Shown here in pieces: positions 53,560 through 63,205 of a DNA stretch of 64,000 nucleotides. The position numbers and the translations under genes are program-made. The notes beneath the pieces were generated by a model. That model saw only the letters and a program-made list of their open reading frames with translations. It did no database searches and had not been told where the DNA came from. The number at the start of each line of letters is the position of its first letter. Within the stretch, counting starts at the first letter, position 1. The stretch is taken from NCBI RefSeq assembly GCF_029285175.1, contig NZ_JABEDH010000001.1, positions 1,240,001 through 1,304,000 of the forward strand. Reading direction: 5' to 3'. The stretch is from Sulfitobacter sp. M05 (lineage in GTDB: Bacteria; Pseudomonadota; Alphaproteobacteria; Rhodobacterales; Rhodobacteraceae).

Positions 53560-53985
53560 TCAGATTTCGCCAGCCAGCCCAGCCGCATCAATCCCGGCCA
53601 TCGCTGCAACCGCGTCATTGTCAGAGGTATCGCCGGTCACACCCACCGCCCCGATCACCGCACCTTTCTTGTCGCGCAGTAACACACCACCGGGCACCGG
53701 AATAACCTGTCCGCCGTAAACACCGTTCACTGCCGCCATAAAGTAGGACTGATCCTCGGCCCGCTTCATCTGGGCTGTGCCGGCCATGCCCAGCATCACC
53801 GCGCCATAAGCCTTGCCATGGGCAATCGCAAACCGTCCCGGTGCCGCCCCGTCCTCGCGCTCAAACGCCTGCACGTGCCCCCCTGCATCCAAAACCACAA
53901 CCGACAGAGGTTTCAACTCCATCGCGCGGCCCTTTTCCAATGTCTTGCGGATGATCGTCCGCGCCTTGCGCAGTGATATTGCCAT
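53560..53985 (-). CDS. GlcG/HbpS-family protein
   Basis: 141 aa. Family hallmarks: LSVVVLDAGGHVQAFERED, GKAYGAVMLGMAG, VIPVPGGVLLRDKKGAVIGAVGVTGDTSDND (over ~95-125). Homologues are called heme-binding or GlcG; the function in glycolate metabolism is unclear. It lies 60 bases downstream of malate synthase G, matching the glc gene neighbourhood. ATG at 53985 follows AAGG at 7-8 bases; an ATG two codons earlier has poorer spacing. Confidence 0.85.
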   Translation of the reverse strand: MAISLRKARTIIRKTLEKGRAMELKPLSVVVLDAGGHVQAFEREDGAAPGRFAIAHGKAYGAVMLGMAGTAQMKRAEDQSYFMAAVNGVYGGQVIPVPGGVLLRDKKGAVIGAVGVTGDTSDNDAVAAMAGIDAAGLAGEI

Positions 53986-54045
53986 CTTCATACCTTTATC
54001 TTTTTGATGTTCACGTCCGGTGCCAAGCGCCACCGGAACACTGGT

Positions 54046-56196
54046 TCAGCTGGCCGCCTTCAATTCAAGGCGACGGGCGTGCAATACAGGTTCGGTATAG
54101 CCCGAAGGCTGGACACGGCCTTTGAACACCAGATCACTGGCGGCCTGAAATGCGATCCCGTCAAACCCCGGTGCCATCGGCTTGTACAAGGGATCACCTG
54201 CGTTCTGACGGTCCACAACCTGCGCCATCTTGTGCAGCGCCGCTGTCACCTGATCTGCATTTACCACGCCGTGATGCAACCAGTTGGCCAGCCCTTGCGC
54301 GGAAATTCGGCAAGTGGCGCGGTCTTCCATCAGGCCCACATCATTGATGTCCGGCACTTTGGAGCAACCGACGCCCTGATCCACCCAACGCACCACATAG
54401 CCGAGGATGCCTTGCGCGTTATTCTCGATCTCGCGGGTGATCTCTTCGTCAGACAGGTTGCGGCCCGACAACACGGGAATGGTCAGCAGATCGTCGAGCG
54501 TGCCACGCGCCCCGCCTGCTTTCAGCTCTTCCTGACGCGCTAGCACATCAACCTTGTGATAATGCATCGCATGAAGCGTCGCCGCCGTTGGGGACGGCAC
54601 CCATGCGCAGTTGGCACCCGATTGCGGATGCCCAATCTTGGCCGCCATCATATCCGCCATCCGGTCAGGCATGGCCCACATACCCTTACCGATCTGCGCC
54701 CGCCCCTGCAAACCACAGGCCAGACCGATATCCACATTGCGGTCCTCGTAAGAGGCAATCCAAGCGGCGTTCTTCATATCCCCCTTGGGCACCATCGGGC
54801 CTGCTTCCATCGAGGTATGAATTTCGTCGCCGGTGCGGTCCAGAAAACCAGTATTGATAAACGCAACCCGCGATTTGGCGGCGCGGATACATTCCTTGAG
54901 ATTCACCGATGTGCGGCGTTCTTCGTCCATGATGCCCATCTTCACCGTGTTCGCTGGCAAGCCCAGCGCGGTTTCCACCCGTGTGAAAATCTCGTCGGCA
55001 AAAGCCACTTCTTCGGGGCCATGCATCTTCGGTTTGACCACATAGACAGAGCCCGCATTCGAGTTGCCACCATCGCGCGCCAAATCATGCATTGCGATCA
55101 AGGATGTGATCATCGCATCCATCAGCCCTTCGCCAACCTCTGCACCGTCACGGTCCAGCACCGCAGGGTTGGTCATCAGGTGACCCACATTGCGGATCAA
55201 CATCAGGGCGCGCCCCTTAAGCGTCAGCGCGCCTCCGTCAGGCGCGGTATAGATACGATCCGGATTCATGACCCGCGTCAGGCTTTGACCGCCTTTCTCA
55301 AAGGTCTCTGACAGGTCCCCTTTCATCAGGCCCAGCCAGTTGGTGTAGGCAACAACTTTATCCTCGGCATCCACTGCCGCGACACTGTCTTCGCAATCCA
55401 TGATGGTAGACAGGGCAGACTCCAGGATCACGTCCGCGACATGAGCCGGATCATCTTTGCCAATCGCATGGCTGGCGTCGATCTGCACAATGATGTGCAG
55501 TCCGTTTTTCCGGAACACAATTGCGGTGGGTGCATCTGCGGTGCCTTCGAACCCTGCGAACTGGGCCGGATCGGCAAGTGCAATCGTTGCATCCCCCGAT
55601 TTGCCAAGGACCACGCCATCGGCAACCCGGTAACCGCTCAACTCCGCATGGCTGCCGGATACCAAAGGAACGGCGTCATCCAGAAAGGCCTTGGCCGCGG
55701 CAACCACACGCGCACCGCGCGCCGTGTCATAACCCCCGCCCGTTGGCAGGTCGCCCAGCGCATCCGTGCCATAGAACGCATCATAAAGACTGCCCCAGCG
55801 GGCATTTGCTGCATTCAACGCAAAGCGTGCATTGGTGATCGGCACCACCAGTTGCGGCCCCGGCACCGCTGCAATTTCCGGATCAACACCGGCGGTCTCA
55901 ATCGCAAATTCGGGGCCCTCGGGAACCAGATAGCCAATTTCACGCAGGAAAGCTGCGTAAGCATCTGCATCATGGGGTTCACCCTGACGGGCCTTGTGCC
56001 ATGCATCAATCTGACCCTGAATTTCGCTGCGCTTTTCCAGCAACATCCGGTTTTTTGGCCCCAGATCATGCACCAATTGGGAGAACCCCGACCAGAAAGC
56101 TGCTGCTGATACACCGGTTCCGGGCAAAGCCTTGTCTTCAACAAACGAAACCAATGCGGTGTCTACCTGCAAGCCGTGTTTATCAATGCGCTGCAT
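54046..56196 (-). CDS. glcB: Malate synthase G
   Basis: 716 aa, the long single-chain form. Condenses glyoxylate and acetyl-CoA to malate. Visible: [33 protein letters not shown], the catalytic/metal region [16 protein letters not shown] and [19 protein letters not shown], and [22 protein letters not shown] (in parts) near the end. With GlcG next door it suggests use of glycolate or glyoxylate. Start ATG at 56196. Confidence 0.97.
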   Translation of the reverse strand: MQRIDKHGLQVDTALVSFVEDKALPGTGVSAAAFWSGFSQLVHDLGPKNRMLLEKRSEIQGQIDAWHKARQGEPHDADAYAAFLREIGYLVPEGPEFAIETAGVDPEIAAVPGPQLVVPITNARFALNAANARWGSLYDAFYGTDALGDLPTGGGYDTARGARVVAAAKAFLDDAVPLVSGSHAELSGYRVADGVVLGKSGDATIALADPAQFAGFEGTADAPTAIVFRKNGLHIIVQIDASHAIGKDDPAHVADVILESALSTIMDCEDSVAAVDAEDKVVAYTNWLGLMKGDLSETFEKGGQSLTRVMNPDRIYTAPDGGALTLKGRALMLIRNVGHLMTNPAVLDRDGAEVGEGLMDAMITSLIAMHDLARDGGNSNAGSVYVVKPKMHGPEEVAFADEIFTRVETALGLPANTVKMGIMDEERRTSVNLKECIRAAKSRVAFINTGFLDRTGDEIHTSMEAGPMVPKGDMKNAAWIASYEDRNVDIGLACGLQGRAQIGKGMWAMPDRMADMMAAKIGHPQSGANCAWVPSPTAATLHAMHYHKVDVLARQEELKAGGARGTLDDLLTIPVLSGRNLSDEEITREIENNAQGILGYVVRWVDQGVGCSKVPDINDVGLMEDRATCRISAQGLANWLHHGVVNADQVTAALHKMAQVVDRQNAGDPLYKPMAPGFDGIAFQAASDLVFKGRVQPSGYTEPVLHARRLELKAAS

Positions 56197-56270
56197 GTCA
56201 CGCTCCTCCCTGTGGTGTTTCCTTTCGGAAACCCATACTGCCTATAGGGGGATCTCACAAGACAAAGCGG

Positions 56271-56444
56271 TCATATTTCCTTACCAAAATCAGCAACAGG
56301 CTGTTGCCGCTGCCTTTTGCAGCGCTGCGAGCAATAGCGTACCTCAGCCCAGACATCCGCCCATTTGCGCCGCCACGAGAATGGTCGACCACAGCAGGCG
56401 CATATCTTTTGCGGGCGGTTTTCTTTCTTTTGCATTTTTGCCAT
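56271..56444 (-). CDS. DUF2256 mini-protein (zinc-ribbon-like)
   Basis: 57 aa: MAKMQKKENR, then KICACCGRPFSWRRKWAD, VRYCSQRC and a basic tail. The C-x2-C ... C-x3-C pattern with PF[ST]WR+KW is the DUF2256 signature, a presumed zinc-binding nucleic acid-associated protein. ATG at 56444 gives the usual MAKM start; ATG at 56435 is the alternative. Too short to appear in many automated calls; a different minus-strand frame of 91 codons covers the same place but lacks any family resemblance. Confidence 0.8.
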   Translation of the reverse strand: MAKMQKKENRPQKICACCGRPFSWRRKWADVWAEVRYCSQRCKRQRQQPVADFGKEI

Positions 56445-56602
56445 GACGCGATGGGGCCTAACGCTGAAACAAGCCGGATCGACCCGTTGGTTTGGTAAAG
56501 AACAAGAGCGGCACCGGACATCCGGGCCACCCTTTCAATAAATCTATCATGGCGCTGCCTCTGTCACAGCGCTGATCATAACCCAGCCTTAAGATGTCGG
56601 AC

Positions 56603-56633
56603 TAGAGCCTGTGGACATTCATCGCGTTCCCTA
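56603..56633. repeat. 31-bp dispersed unit, copy 2
   Basis: Begins TAGAG and ends CCCTA, core GCCTGTGGACATTCATCGC at 56607-56625. 28 of 31 bases match the copy at 31993-32023. On the minus strand its first three bases (56633-56631) are the TAG stop of the 71-aa membrane protein. Confidence 0.65.
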
Positions 56634-56846
56634 GTCTGCGACCACAGTTGTTGCTGTCGACTCTGCTGCGGCTCCGTCAATCGGGTTCAAACCGGCATCG
56701 CCCTGCGGATCACTTGAGTTGGCAAAGGTAAAGCCCAGCACAAGGACCAGCATCAGAACACCAAAGCCGATGGCACCTTTGACGCCAAACAATGAGGGCT
56801 TGTGGTTATCTTTTTGCGTTTCAATATTTGTGTCAGGGGCTGACAT
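56631..56846 (-). CDS. 71-aa single-helix membrane protein
   Basis: Polar N-terminus (~20 residues), one hydrophobic helix (GAIGFGVLMLVLVLGFTFA) and an acidic, Ala-rich tail. No family recognised. The stop TAG is contributed by the 31-bp repeat unit, so the reading frame may have been shortened or given a new end by it. Separated from pepN by a divergent 102-base gap. Confidence 0.6.
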   Translation of the reverse strand: MSAPDTNIETQKDNHKPSLFGVKGAIGFGVLMLVLVLGFTFANSSDPQGDAGLNPIDGAAAESTATTVVAD

Positions 56847-56948
56847 TTACGTCTCCTATCTGTTCGTTCCATTTGACCCGTTGAGGGTCGGCAATTGTCG
56901 GACTAACCTGCAGGCAAACCAATCGTTCCCATTTATCTGAGGTTCCTC

Positions 56949-59510
56949 ATGCGTGACGCCGCCCCCAAGACCATCTTTCTGTCCGACTACACGCCTTTTC
57001 CGTGGAACATCGAAAACGTCGATCTGCATTTTTCACTCGATCCCCATGCAACCCGCGTGCGCAGCGTGATCCGCTTTGTGCCGAACCCCACACATGGTGC
57101 AGAAACGCCAAAGACAATGTTCCTGCACGGGGAACAGGTAAAACTCATCTCGGCACAGATCGACGGGGCACCAGTCACCCCCGACCTCACCGACGACGGT
57201 CTGAGCTGCACAGTGCCTACGGGCCCCTTCACATGGGAAGCAGAGGTCGAGATTGATCCGGCAAACAACACCGCGCTTGAGGGGCTCTACATGTCGAATG
57301 GCATGTATTGCACCCAATGCGAGGCCGAGGGGTTTCGCAAGATCACCTTCTATCCGGACCGCCCCGATGTGATGAGCGTGTTCACCGTCACCATCGACGG
57401 GCCGCACCCGGTGCTATTGTCCAACGGCAACCCGGTAAAGACCGGTGAACATCACGCCGAATGGCATGACCCATGGCCCAAGCCCGCCTATCTCTTCGCT
57501 CTGGTTGCCGGCGATCTGGTCGCCCACTCCGACAGTTTCACCACTATGAACGGGCGCCAGGTTGATCTGAACCTTTATGTCCGTCCCGGCGATGAGGGCA
57601 AATGCGCCTTTGGCATGGGCGCACTGAAGGCTTCGATGACATGGGACGAACAGGTTTACGGACGTGAATACGATCTGGACCTGTTCAACATCGTGGCCGT
57701 CGATGATTTTAACATGGGCGCAATGGAGAACAAGGGCCTCAACATCTTCAACTCCTCCGCTGTCCTCGCCTCCCCCGAAACCTCCACCGACATCAACTTT
57801 GAGCGCATCGAGGCGATCATCGCCCATGAGTATTTCCACAATTGGACCGGCAACCGTATCACCTGCCGCGACTGGTTCCAGCTTTGCCTCAAGGAAGGGC
57901 TGACCGTCTACCGTGACAGCCAGTTCACTTCGGACATGCGCAGCGCACCAGTCAAGCGGATCGACGACGTTATTGATTTGCGCGGGCGGCAGTTCGCCGA
58001 AGACCAAGGCCCGCTGGCCCATCCGGTGCGCCCCGAAAGCTTTCAAGAGATCAACAACTTCTACACAGCAACCGTCTACGAAAAAGGGGCCGAGGTCATC
58101 GGCATGTTGAAAACCCTTGTGGGGGAGGAAGCCTATTACAAAGCCGTAGAGTTGTATTTTGACCGCCACGACGGCGATGCCGCCACCATTGAGGACTGGC
58201 TGAAGGTATTCGAGGACACCACAGGCCGCGACCTGACCCAATTCAAACGCTGGTATTCTCAGGCCGGCACCCCGCGCCTGTCCGTCGAGGAAAGTTTTGA
58301 GCTGGACACGCTGACGCTTACCTTCACGCAACACACCCCACCCAGCGCCGCTACGCCGGAACCGCAACCACAGGTGATCCCCATTGCTGTCGGCCTGATC
58401 TATCCTGATGGCCGCGAAGCGCTGGAAACCCAGATCCTTGAAATGACCAAGGAAACCCAGAGTTTCCGCTTTACCGGACTTGAGGATCAACCGGTTGCTT
58501 CCGTCCTGCGCGGCTTCTCCGCCCCTGTGGTGCTGAACCATGATCTGACGGATGCCGACCGAGCGCATCTTTTGGCGCATGACACCGATCCGTTCAACCG
58601 CTGGGAACAGGGCCGGATGCTGGCGCGCGCATCCTTGATCGCCATGATCACCAAAGGGGCAGACCCAGACCACGCCTACCTTGATGGCATCCACAAGGTC
58701 GCCACCGACACCGCGCTTGATCCCGCCACCCGCGCGCTGATGCTGAGCCTGCCCGGCGACGCCGAACTTGCCACCGTTCTGCATGAGGCTGGCACCACGC
58801 CAGACCCGGCCGCCATTCACACCGCCCGCGAAACCATGGCCGAGGCCCGCGCCGATGCCTTTGCAGATGTCGCCGCAGACATCCATGCCGCCAATACAGT
58901 GACAGAACCCTACCAGCCTAACGCTGAACAATCCGGCATGCGTGTGCTGGCCAATACCATGCTCGCCATGCTCACCCGCCGCGACGACGGGGCAAAGGCG
59001 CGCGCGCAATATGATGCTGCTGATAACATGAACCAACAGCTTGTCGCACTTGCACAGCTGATCGGCGTTGGCAAAGGAGATGCCCAGCTGGCCTCTTTTG
59101 AAACGCAATGGCAGGATGACCGTCTGGTGATGGACAAATGGTTTGGTCTTCAGGTCTCCAAAGCGAAGCCGGAAAATGCCGCCGCCACGGCACGCCGCCT
59201 GACCGAACACCCTGCATTCACCCACAAGAACCCCAACCGCTTCCGCGCGGTCTTTGGCGCATTGATCACCCACCATGCCGGGTTTCACCACGCCTCGGGC
59301 GAAGCCTACACGCTGCTGGCTGACTGGCTGATCACCCTTGATCCGCTGAACCCGCAGACCACGGCACGCATGTGTTCCGCCTTTCAGACATGGAAACGCT
59401 ATGACGTGGGCCGCCAGTCGATGATGCTGGCCGAAGTCGAGCGCATCCTTGCCACCCCGAACCTCAGCCGTGACACAACCGAGATGCTGACGCGCATCAA
59501 AGGAGCCTGA
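56949..59510 (+). CDS. pepN: Aminopeptidase N (M1 family)
   Basis: 853 aa, the E. coli PepN-like length. Zinc site H-E-x-x-H at residues 293-297 (HEYFHNWTGNR) with the third ligand downstream, and the exopeptidase motif GAMENKG around 257-263. Removes N-terminal amino acids from peptides in the cytoplasm; no signal peptide. The SDR gene begins 3 bases after its stop, so they are likely co-transcribed. Confidence 0.97.
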   Translation: MRDAAPKTIFLSDYTPFPWNIENVDLHFSLDPHATRVRSVIRFVPNPTHGAETPKTMFLHGEQVKLISAQIDGAPVTPDLTDDGLSCTVPTGPFTWEAEVEIDPANNTALEGLYMSNGMYCTQCEAEGFRKITFYPDRPDVMSVFTVTIDGPHPVLLSNGNPVKTGEHHAEWHDPWPKPAYLFALVAGDLVAHSDSFTTMNGRQVDLNLYVRPGDEGKCAFGMGALKASMTWDEQVYGREYDLDLFNIVAVDDFNMGAMENKGLNIFNSSAVLASPETSTDINFERIEAIIAHEYFHNWTGNRITCRDWFQLCLKEGLTVYRDSQFTSDMRSAPVKRIDDVIDLRGRQFAEDQGPLAHPVRPESFQEINNFYTATVYEKGAEVIGMLKTLVGEEAYYKAVELYFDRHDGDAATIEDWLKVFEDTTGRDLTQFKRWYSQAGTPRLSVEESFELDTLTLTFTQHTPPSAATPEPQPQVIPIAVGLIYPDGREALETQILEMTKETQSFRFTGLEDQPVASVLRGFSAPVVLNHDLTDADRAHLLAHDTDPFNRWEQGRMLARASLIAMITKGADPDHAYLDGIHKVATDTALDPATRALMLSLPGDAELATVLHEAGTTPDPAAIHTARETMAEARADAFADVAADIHAANTVTEPYQPNAEQSGMRVLANTMLAMLTRRDDGAKARAQYDAADNMNQQLVALAQLIGVGKGDAQLASFETQWQDDRLVMDKWFGLQVSKAKPENAAATARRLTEHPAFTHKNPNRFRAVFGALITHHAGFHHASGEAYTLLADWLITLDPLNPQTTARMCSAFQTWKRYDVGRQSMMLAEVERILATPNLSRDTTEMLTRIKGA

Positions 59511-59513
59511 ACA

Positions 59514-60251
59514 GTGCGGCCCGTTTGCCTGATCACGGGGGCCTCTGCCGGCATCGGGGCGGCCTGTGCGCGTCTGGCCGCCCAGCGCGGCTATGATCTT
59601 GCGCTGACCTACAACTCTGATCCCAAAGGGGCCGAAGAGGTCGCGGCGGCGGCCAATGCCATTGGCGCGCAGGCGCTGGTTTTGCAGGTCGATGTGTCCG
59701 ATCCCGCCGCTATTGACCGGATGTACGCCCGTATCGACAAGACCCATGGCCGTATTGACGCAGTGATCAACAATGCGGGCATTGTGGATCAAGCCACCCG
59801 CGTTACCGAGATGTCGCACGCCCGCCTCCGCCAGATGTTCGACGTCAATGTTATCGGCGCGATCATGGTGGCACAGGGTGCCGTACGGCGCATGGAGTCA
59901 CAGGGCAGCGGTGTAATCGTCAACATCACCTCAGCCGCCGCGCGCCTTGGGTCAGCCAACCAATATGTCGATTACGCCGCCTCCAAAGCGGCCATTGATA
60001 CCTTTACCAAGGGGCTCTCGGACGAAGTGGCAGGCAAAGGCATCCGCGTTATGGCCGTGGCTCCGGGGTTGATCGACACCGACATTCACGCCAAAGGCGG
60101 CGATCCAGGCCGCGCCGCGCGACTGGCCCCTAACGTACCGATGGCCCGCACCGGATCAGCCGAAGAAGTCGCCAACGCGGTGCTGTGGCTGATGTCGGAT
60201 GAGGCGTCCTATGTCACCGGCTCCACCCTTGATGTGACCGGTGGGCGGTGA
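59514..60251 (+). CDS. Short-chain dehydrogenase/reductase
   Basis: 245 aa, classical SDR: cofactor loop TGASAGIGAACA, NNAG at about 90, catalytic Ser (NITSAAARLG), Tyr-x3-Lys in YVDYAASKAA, and a C-terminal YVTGSTLDVTGGR. Asn after the second strand (TYNSDPKGAEE) suggests NADP(H). Oxidises or reduces an unknown alcohol/ketone. GTG start at 59514 just after pepN; overlaps the next gene by 4 bases. Confidence 0.9.
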   Translation: MRPVCLITGASAGIGAACARLAAQRGYDLALTYNSDPKGAEEVAAAANAIGAQALVLQVDVSDPAAIDRMYARIDKTHGRIDAVINNAGIVDQATRVTEMSHARLRQMFDVNVIGAIMVAQGAVRRMESQGSGVIVNITSAAARLGSANQYVDYAASKAAIDTFTKGLSDEVAGKGIRVMAVAPGLIDTDIHAKGGDPGRAARLAPNVPMARTGSAEEVANAVLWLMSDEASYVTGSTLDVTGGR

Positions 60252-60682
60252 GCGCGGCTTTCACCTTTGCCGCGCAGGGCCGCAATTTGCGCACCGCCGT
60301 AGTTGTTCTGGCGGTCTGGGCGGCCCTGATGGTCCTTTGGATGGCTTTCGACGCGGCCCATTGGCTTGTGGCCCTTCTCGCATTGTTTACCCTACCAGCC
60401 TGCTTGGATCTGACCCGAAATCCGGTCAGCGGGCTCACCCTGACGGGGAATGACATCGCGTGGTACACGGGGCGCCGCAACGCCACCGTCGCCTTGGCTG
60501 AAATCGACCATGTTCGTTTTGATACGCGACTGGATTTTTCGGTAAAGGTGACGCTGGTGCTGAAAACCGGTGCTAAGCTACGCCTGCCGTTTGAGGCGAC
60601 CCCACCCCATCACGCCCTTGAGGCGGCGCTGAGCGCACAGGGCCTCACCACGAAACGTTTCCACTTTCAATTGATGCAATAG
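60248..60682 (+). CDS. Membrane protein with PH-like C-terminal part
   Basis: 144 aa, GTG start overlapping the SDR stop. Two membrane helices (about 16-34 and 39-53) followed by a soluble part (NPVSGLTLTGNDIAWYTGRRNATVALAEIDHV..., RFDTRLDFSVKVTLVLKTGAKLRLPF) that looks like a small PH-like or bacterial PH_10 beta sheet. No function visible. Confidence 0.65.
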   Translation: MSAAFTFAAQGRNLRTAVVVLAVWAALMVLWMAFDAAHWLVALLALFTLPACLDLTRNPVSGLTLTGNDIAWYTGRRNATVALAEIDHVRFDTRLDFSVKVTLVLKTGAKLRLPFEATPPHHALEAALSAQGLTTKRFHFQLMQ

Positions 60683-60698
60683 CGCGCGCCGCGTCGCG

Positions 60699-61475
60699 TT
60701 ACGGGCGGGATTGAGGTCGCTTTGCATTCACTGGCGTGCAATAGGTCTGCCGCTTCAGCCAGCCCGCCATGTCGCGCCGCTTGGACGCAGAGTGCATTGG
60801 CCCCCAGTCTGCCGTGACGCCCTGCCCTTTACGTTTCTTATAGCCGTGGATCACCCCGTCGCGCGGCACCGTATGGGCCATGATGCGCACCGCACAGCTG
60901 AGGTTCGCCGCGCCGTTCTTAAGCGCATCACCGGTCCCGACGTTGCATTTATACCCCCGCGCCGTGGCAGGCAGGATTTGCAATAACCCGTACCACAGCC
61001 CCCCACCGCCCACGGCCCAAGGTTTGTAGGTGCTTTCGTGCTTCGCCAATGCCGACATGAAGCCGACCCAAAAGGCACGCCGTTCCGCGTCACTGGCAGA
61101 GGGGTATTTAGGACACCAATTCGCGATATCAGCCGGCACCATATCAACCAGTGGTTTGCCATGTTCCTTTAGCGCCGACAGGGCCGCGCGCGTCCAAAGC
61201 TGATGCCCGCCCATATGCTGCCAACGGGTGCGCGGGATATGCGCTATACGGGCTGGTGGACGCAGGTTTGTTGCAAAGGTATTGGTCGGTGCCGTAAATG
61301 CCATTTCACCGGCTTCTGCGCCCAGAGGCATGACTGACCCGCGCGCGTCAGCTTGCTTTGCCGGGGTTGCCTTGCCAGATGCAGCGCGGGATGGGGGACG
61401 CACCACTGTTTCGGCAACCAGCGGGACCGCAGCCCCCACAAGTGCAAAGATTATAACAAGGCCAAGCTTTTTCAT
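60699..61475 (-). CDS. Lytic transglycosylase (SLT domain)
   Basis: 258 aa. Signal peptide (MKKLGLVIIFALVGAAVPLVA), a ~70-residue linker, then an SLT lysozyme-like domain at about 120-230: catalytic Glu in ALAKHESTYKPWAVGG, WYGLLQILPATARGYKC, and two or three paired cysteines (NWCPKYP, GYKCNVG, NLSCAVR). Cleaves peptidoglycan with 1,6-anhydro product. ATG at 61475; the frame to 61586 precedes the signal peptide and is not used. Convergent with the PH-like gene, 16 bases apart. Confidence 0.85.
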   Translation of the reverse strand: MKKLGLVIIFALVGAAVPLVAETVVRPPSRAASGKATPAKQADARGSVMPLGAEAGEMAFTAPTNTFATNLRPPARIAHIPRTRWQHMGGHQLWTRAALSALKEHGKPLVDMVPADIANWCPKYPSASDAERRAFWVGFMSALAKHESTYKPWAVGGGGLWYGLLQILPATARGYKCNVGTGDALKNGAANLSCAVRIMAHTVPRDGVIHGYKKRKGQGVTADWGPMHSASKRRDMAGWLKRQTYCTPVNAKRPQSRP

Positions 61476-61732
61476 CGACCGACTATGCCGAGCATTGCCT
61501 GTTGTTGGCAAGATCAAGATGGCACAGCACCTTGAACCGGCAACAATAACACCACACAGGGATGATCGTTCACACGACGCGAACAACCGGCATCCTGAGC
61601 CTTCTCATGAAGGCCGCAAAGTGCCATGCCAGTTGGTCAAAATTACCGTGAATTAATCCCATGGCTGCCACTGTTACGCCCCAATGCTCGACCAAGTTTA
61701 ATCCAACCGAAACGTGTTATTGGATCACCTAA

Positions 61733-63031
61733 ATGAGACCCCTCAGCGCCTTCATTCAGAAACACATGCGTCCCTTGGGCAGCATGCTGCGCGCAAACGA
61801 CACACCAACGCCGATTGAGCCGGTGCCGCCGGCGTTGATCCGGCGACGTGTTCCCCGTACCGTGATGCCGATGGCGGTCGATGAGGTGCTGCACATCCCC
61901 TGCCCTGACCCCACTGCCGAAGACGCGATACGTGACAAGCATCTGGCCAAAGCGCAATATCTTGTACGACAGGAACGTTGGGACGATCTGATTTCAGCCA
62001 TCAAAACGGCCGATGCCCACCGTCATATGACACCCGGCACGATGCCAATTGCCGACCTGTTGTCCTTTGGTGCCCGCGCCGATGTTGTGCAGGCCGCCGA
62101 ACATGCCCTGATCGACGGTAAACCCGCGAAAGGTGCGCCGATCCTGGCCGGCATCGAAGCGCTGGAACACGAGCTGGCGGATCATCCGAATTGCTATGTC
62201 ATGGCCTGTATCGTGGCCCAGTCTCATATGGATATCGCATGGGCATGGCGCGGTGCCGGTTGGGACATCGAAGTGCCGGCCCGCAACCGCGCTGCCTTTA
62301 CCGCTCATTTTGACCGCGCCGCTGACATCATGGCAGAATTCTGTCCGCAGTCCCTGAATTCCCCCCTGCTGGCCGCAACCTGTTGCGCCTTGCTGGGCGG
62401 CATCGAGAACGCCAAACGGCGTGTCGCGGACAGCTATGAAACGTTGATCAACCTGAACCCCGCTAATCCGCGCCCAATGCGGGCGATGGGCAATCACCTG
62501 TTGCCGCGCTGGTACGGCTCCTACCCCGAGCTAGAGCTGGAGGCCCGGCGGACCGCCGCGCGTACAGAACATATCTGGGGGGCCGGCGGTTATACTTGGG
62601 TGCAGTTCGACGCCATTTCCTGTGATGATGACGCTTGCGCGAACCTTGATCTGGAGTTCTTCATTGAAGGGTTGCGCGATATTCTGACCCGCAAGCCGGA
62701 TGCCTATACGGCAAACCTGCTGGCAGCATATTGCGCAAACTCTATCGGCCAGAGCTTTTCCGGCAACGACAAGGCCGACCTGATCCGCGCACAGATTTCC
62801 GATTGTTCTCAGTGGATTGTGCGCGAACACCTGACTGAATTGCACCCAATGATCTGGGCCCATGCCGCCCGTGGGTTTGACAATAACCTGCGCATTCATT
62901 CCCCCGGCCGATTTGCCGCTTCTGGTCGCGATGATGCCGTACGGCTGATCTCTTCGCTGTTCAGTTCTGAGATTGCTGCGGGCAAGCGGATCGTGTTCAC
63001 CGAAACCGGCCCCGTGGCAATGGAGTGCTGA
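61733..63031 (+). CDS. DUF4034-like helical protein of unknown function
   Basis: 432 aa, mostly helical with TPR-like helix pairs (KAQYLVRQERWDDLISAIKTAD; NPANPRPMRAMGNHLLPRWYGSYPELELEARRTAA over ~240-275). The H-x-LPRWYGSY turn recalls DUF4034 proteins. Seven or more cysteines scattered (CYVMACIV, EFCPQS, ATCCALL, SCDDDACAN). No signal peptide; a second Met at residue 12 (61766) could be the real start. Function not recognised. Confidence 0.7.
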   Translation: MRPLSAFIQKHMRPLGSMLRANDTPTPIEPVPPALIRRRVPRTVMPMAVDEVLHIPCPDPTAEDAIRDKHLAKAQYLVRQERWDDLISAIKTADAHRHMTPGTMPIADLLSFGARADVVQAAEHALIDGKPAKGAPILAGIEALEHELADHPNCYVMACIVAQSHMDIAWAWRGAGWDIEVPARNRAAFTAHFDRAADIMAEFCPQSLNSPLLAATCCALLGGIENAKRRVADSYETLINLNPANPRPMRAMGNHLLPRWYGSYPELELEARRTAARTEHIWGAGGYTWVQFDAISCDDDACANLDLEFFIEGLRDILTRKPDAYTANLLAAYCANSIGQSFSGNDKADLIRAQISDCSQWIVREHLTELHPMIWAHAARGFDNNLRIHSPGRFAASGRDDAVRLISSLFSSEIAAGKRIVFTETGPVAMEC

Positions 63032-63205
63032 AACCGCCCGGACGGTTTGCCAACCCGAATTAATGTTGCAACGCTACGTCATTTGACACATTAGTGACAG
63101 ACCGGCCCTGATGCCGGCACCTGTTTTGCGAATGTCATGACGCTGCCCTGCGCTCCTTTCATGGCCCCCCTGCTGTCCCTGACGGGGCACCCGTGATTGG
63201 ATGCC

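Noticed and set aside
57414..59819. 801-codon open frame antisense to pepN
   Set aside because: It mirrors the third-position GC bias of pepN, has no ribosome site or family motifs, and pepN on the other strand is certain.
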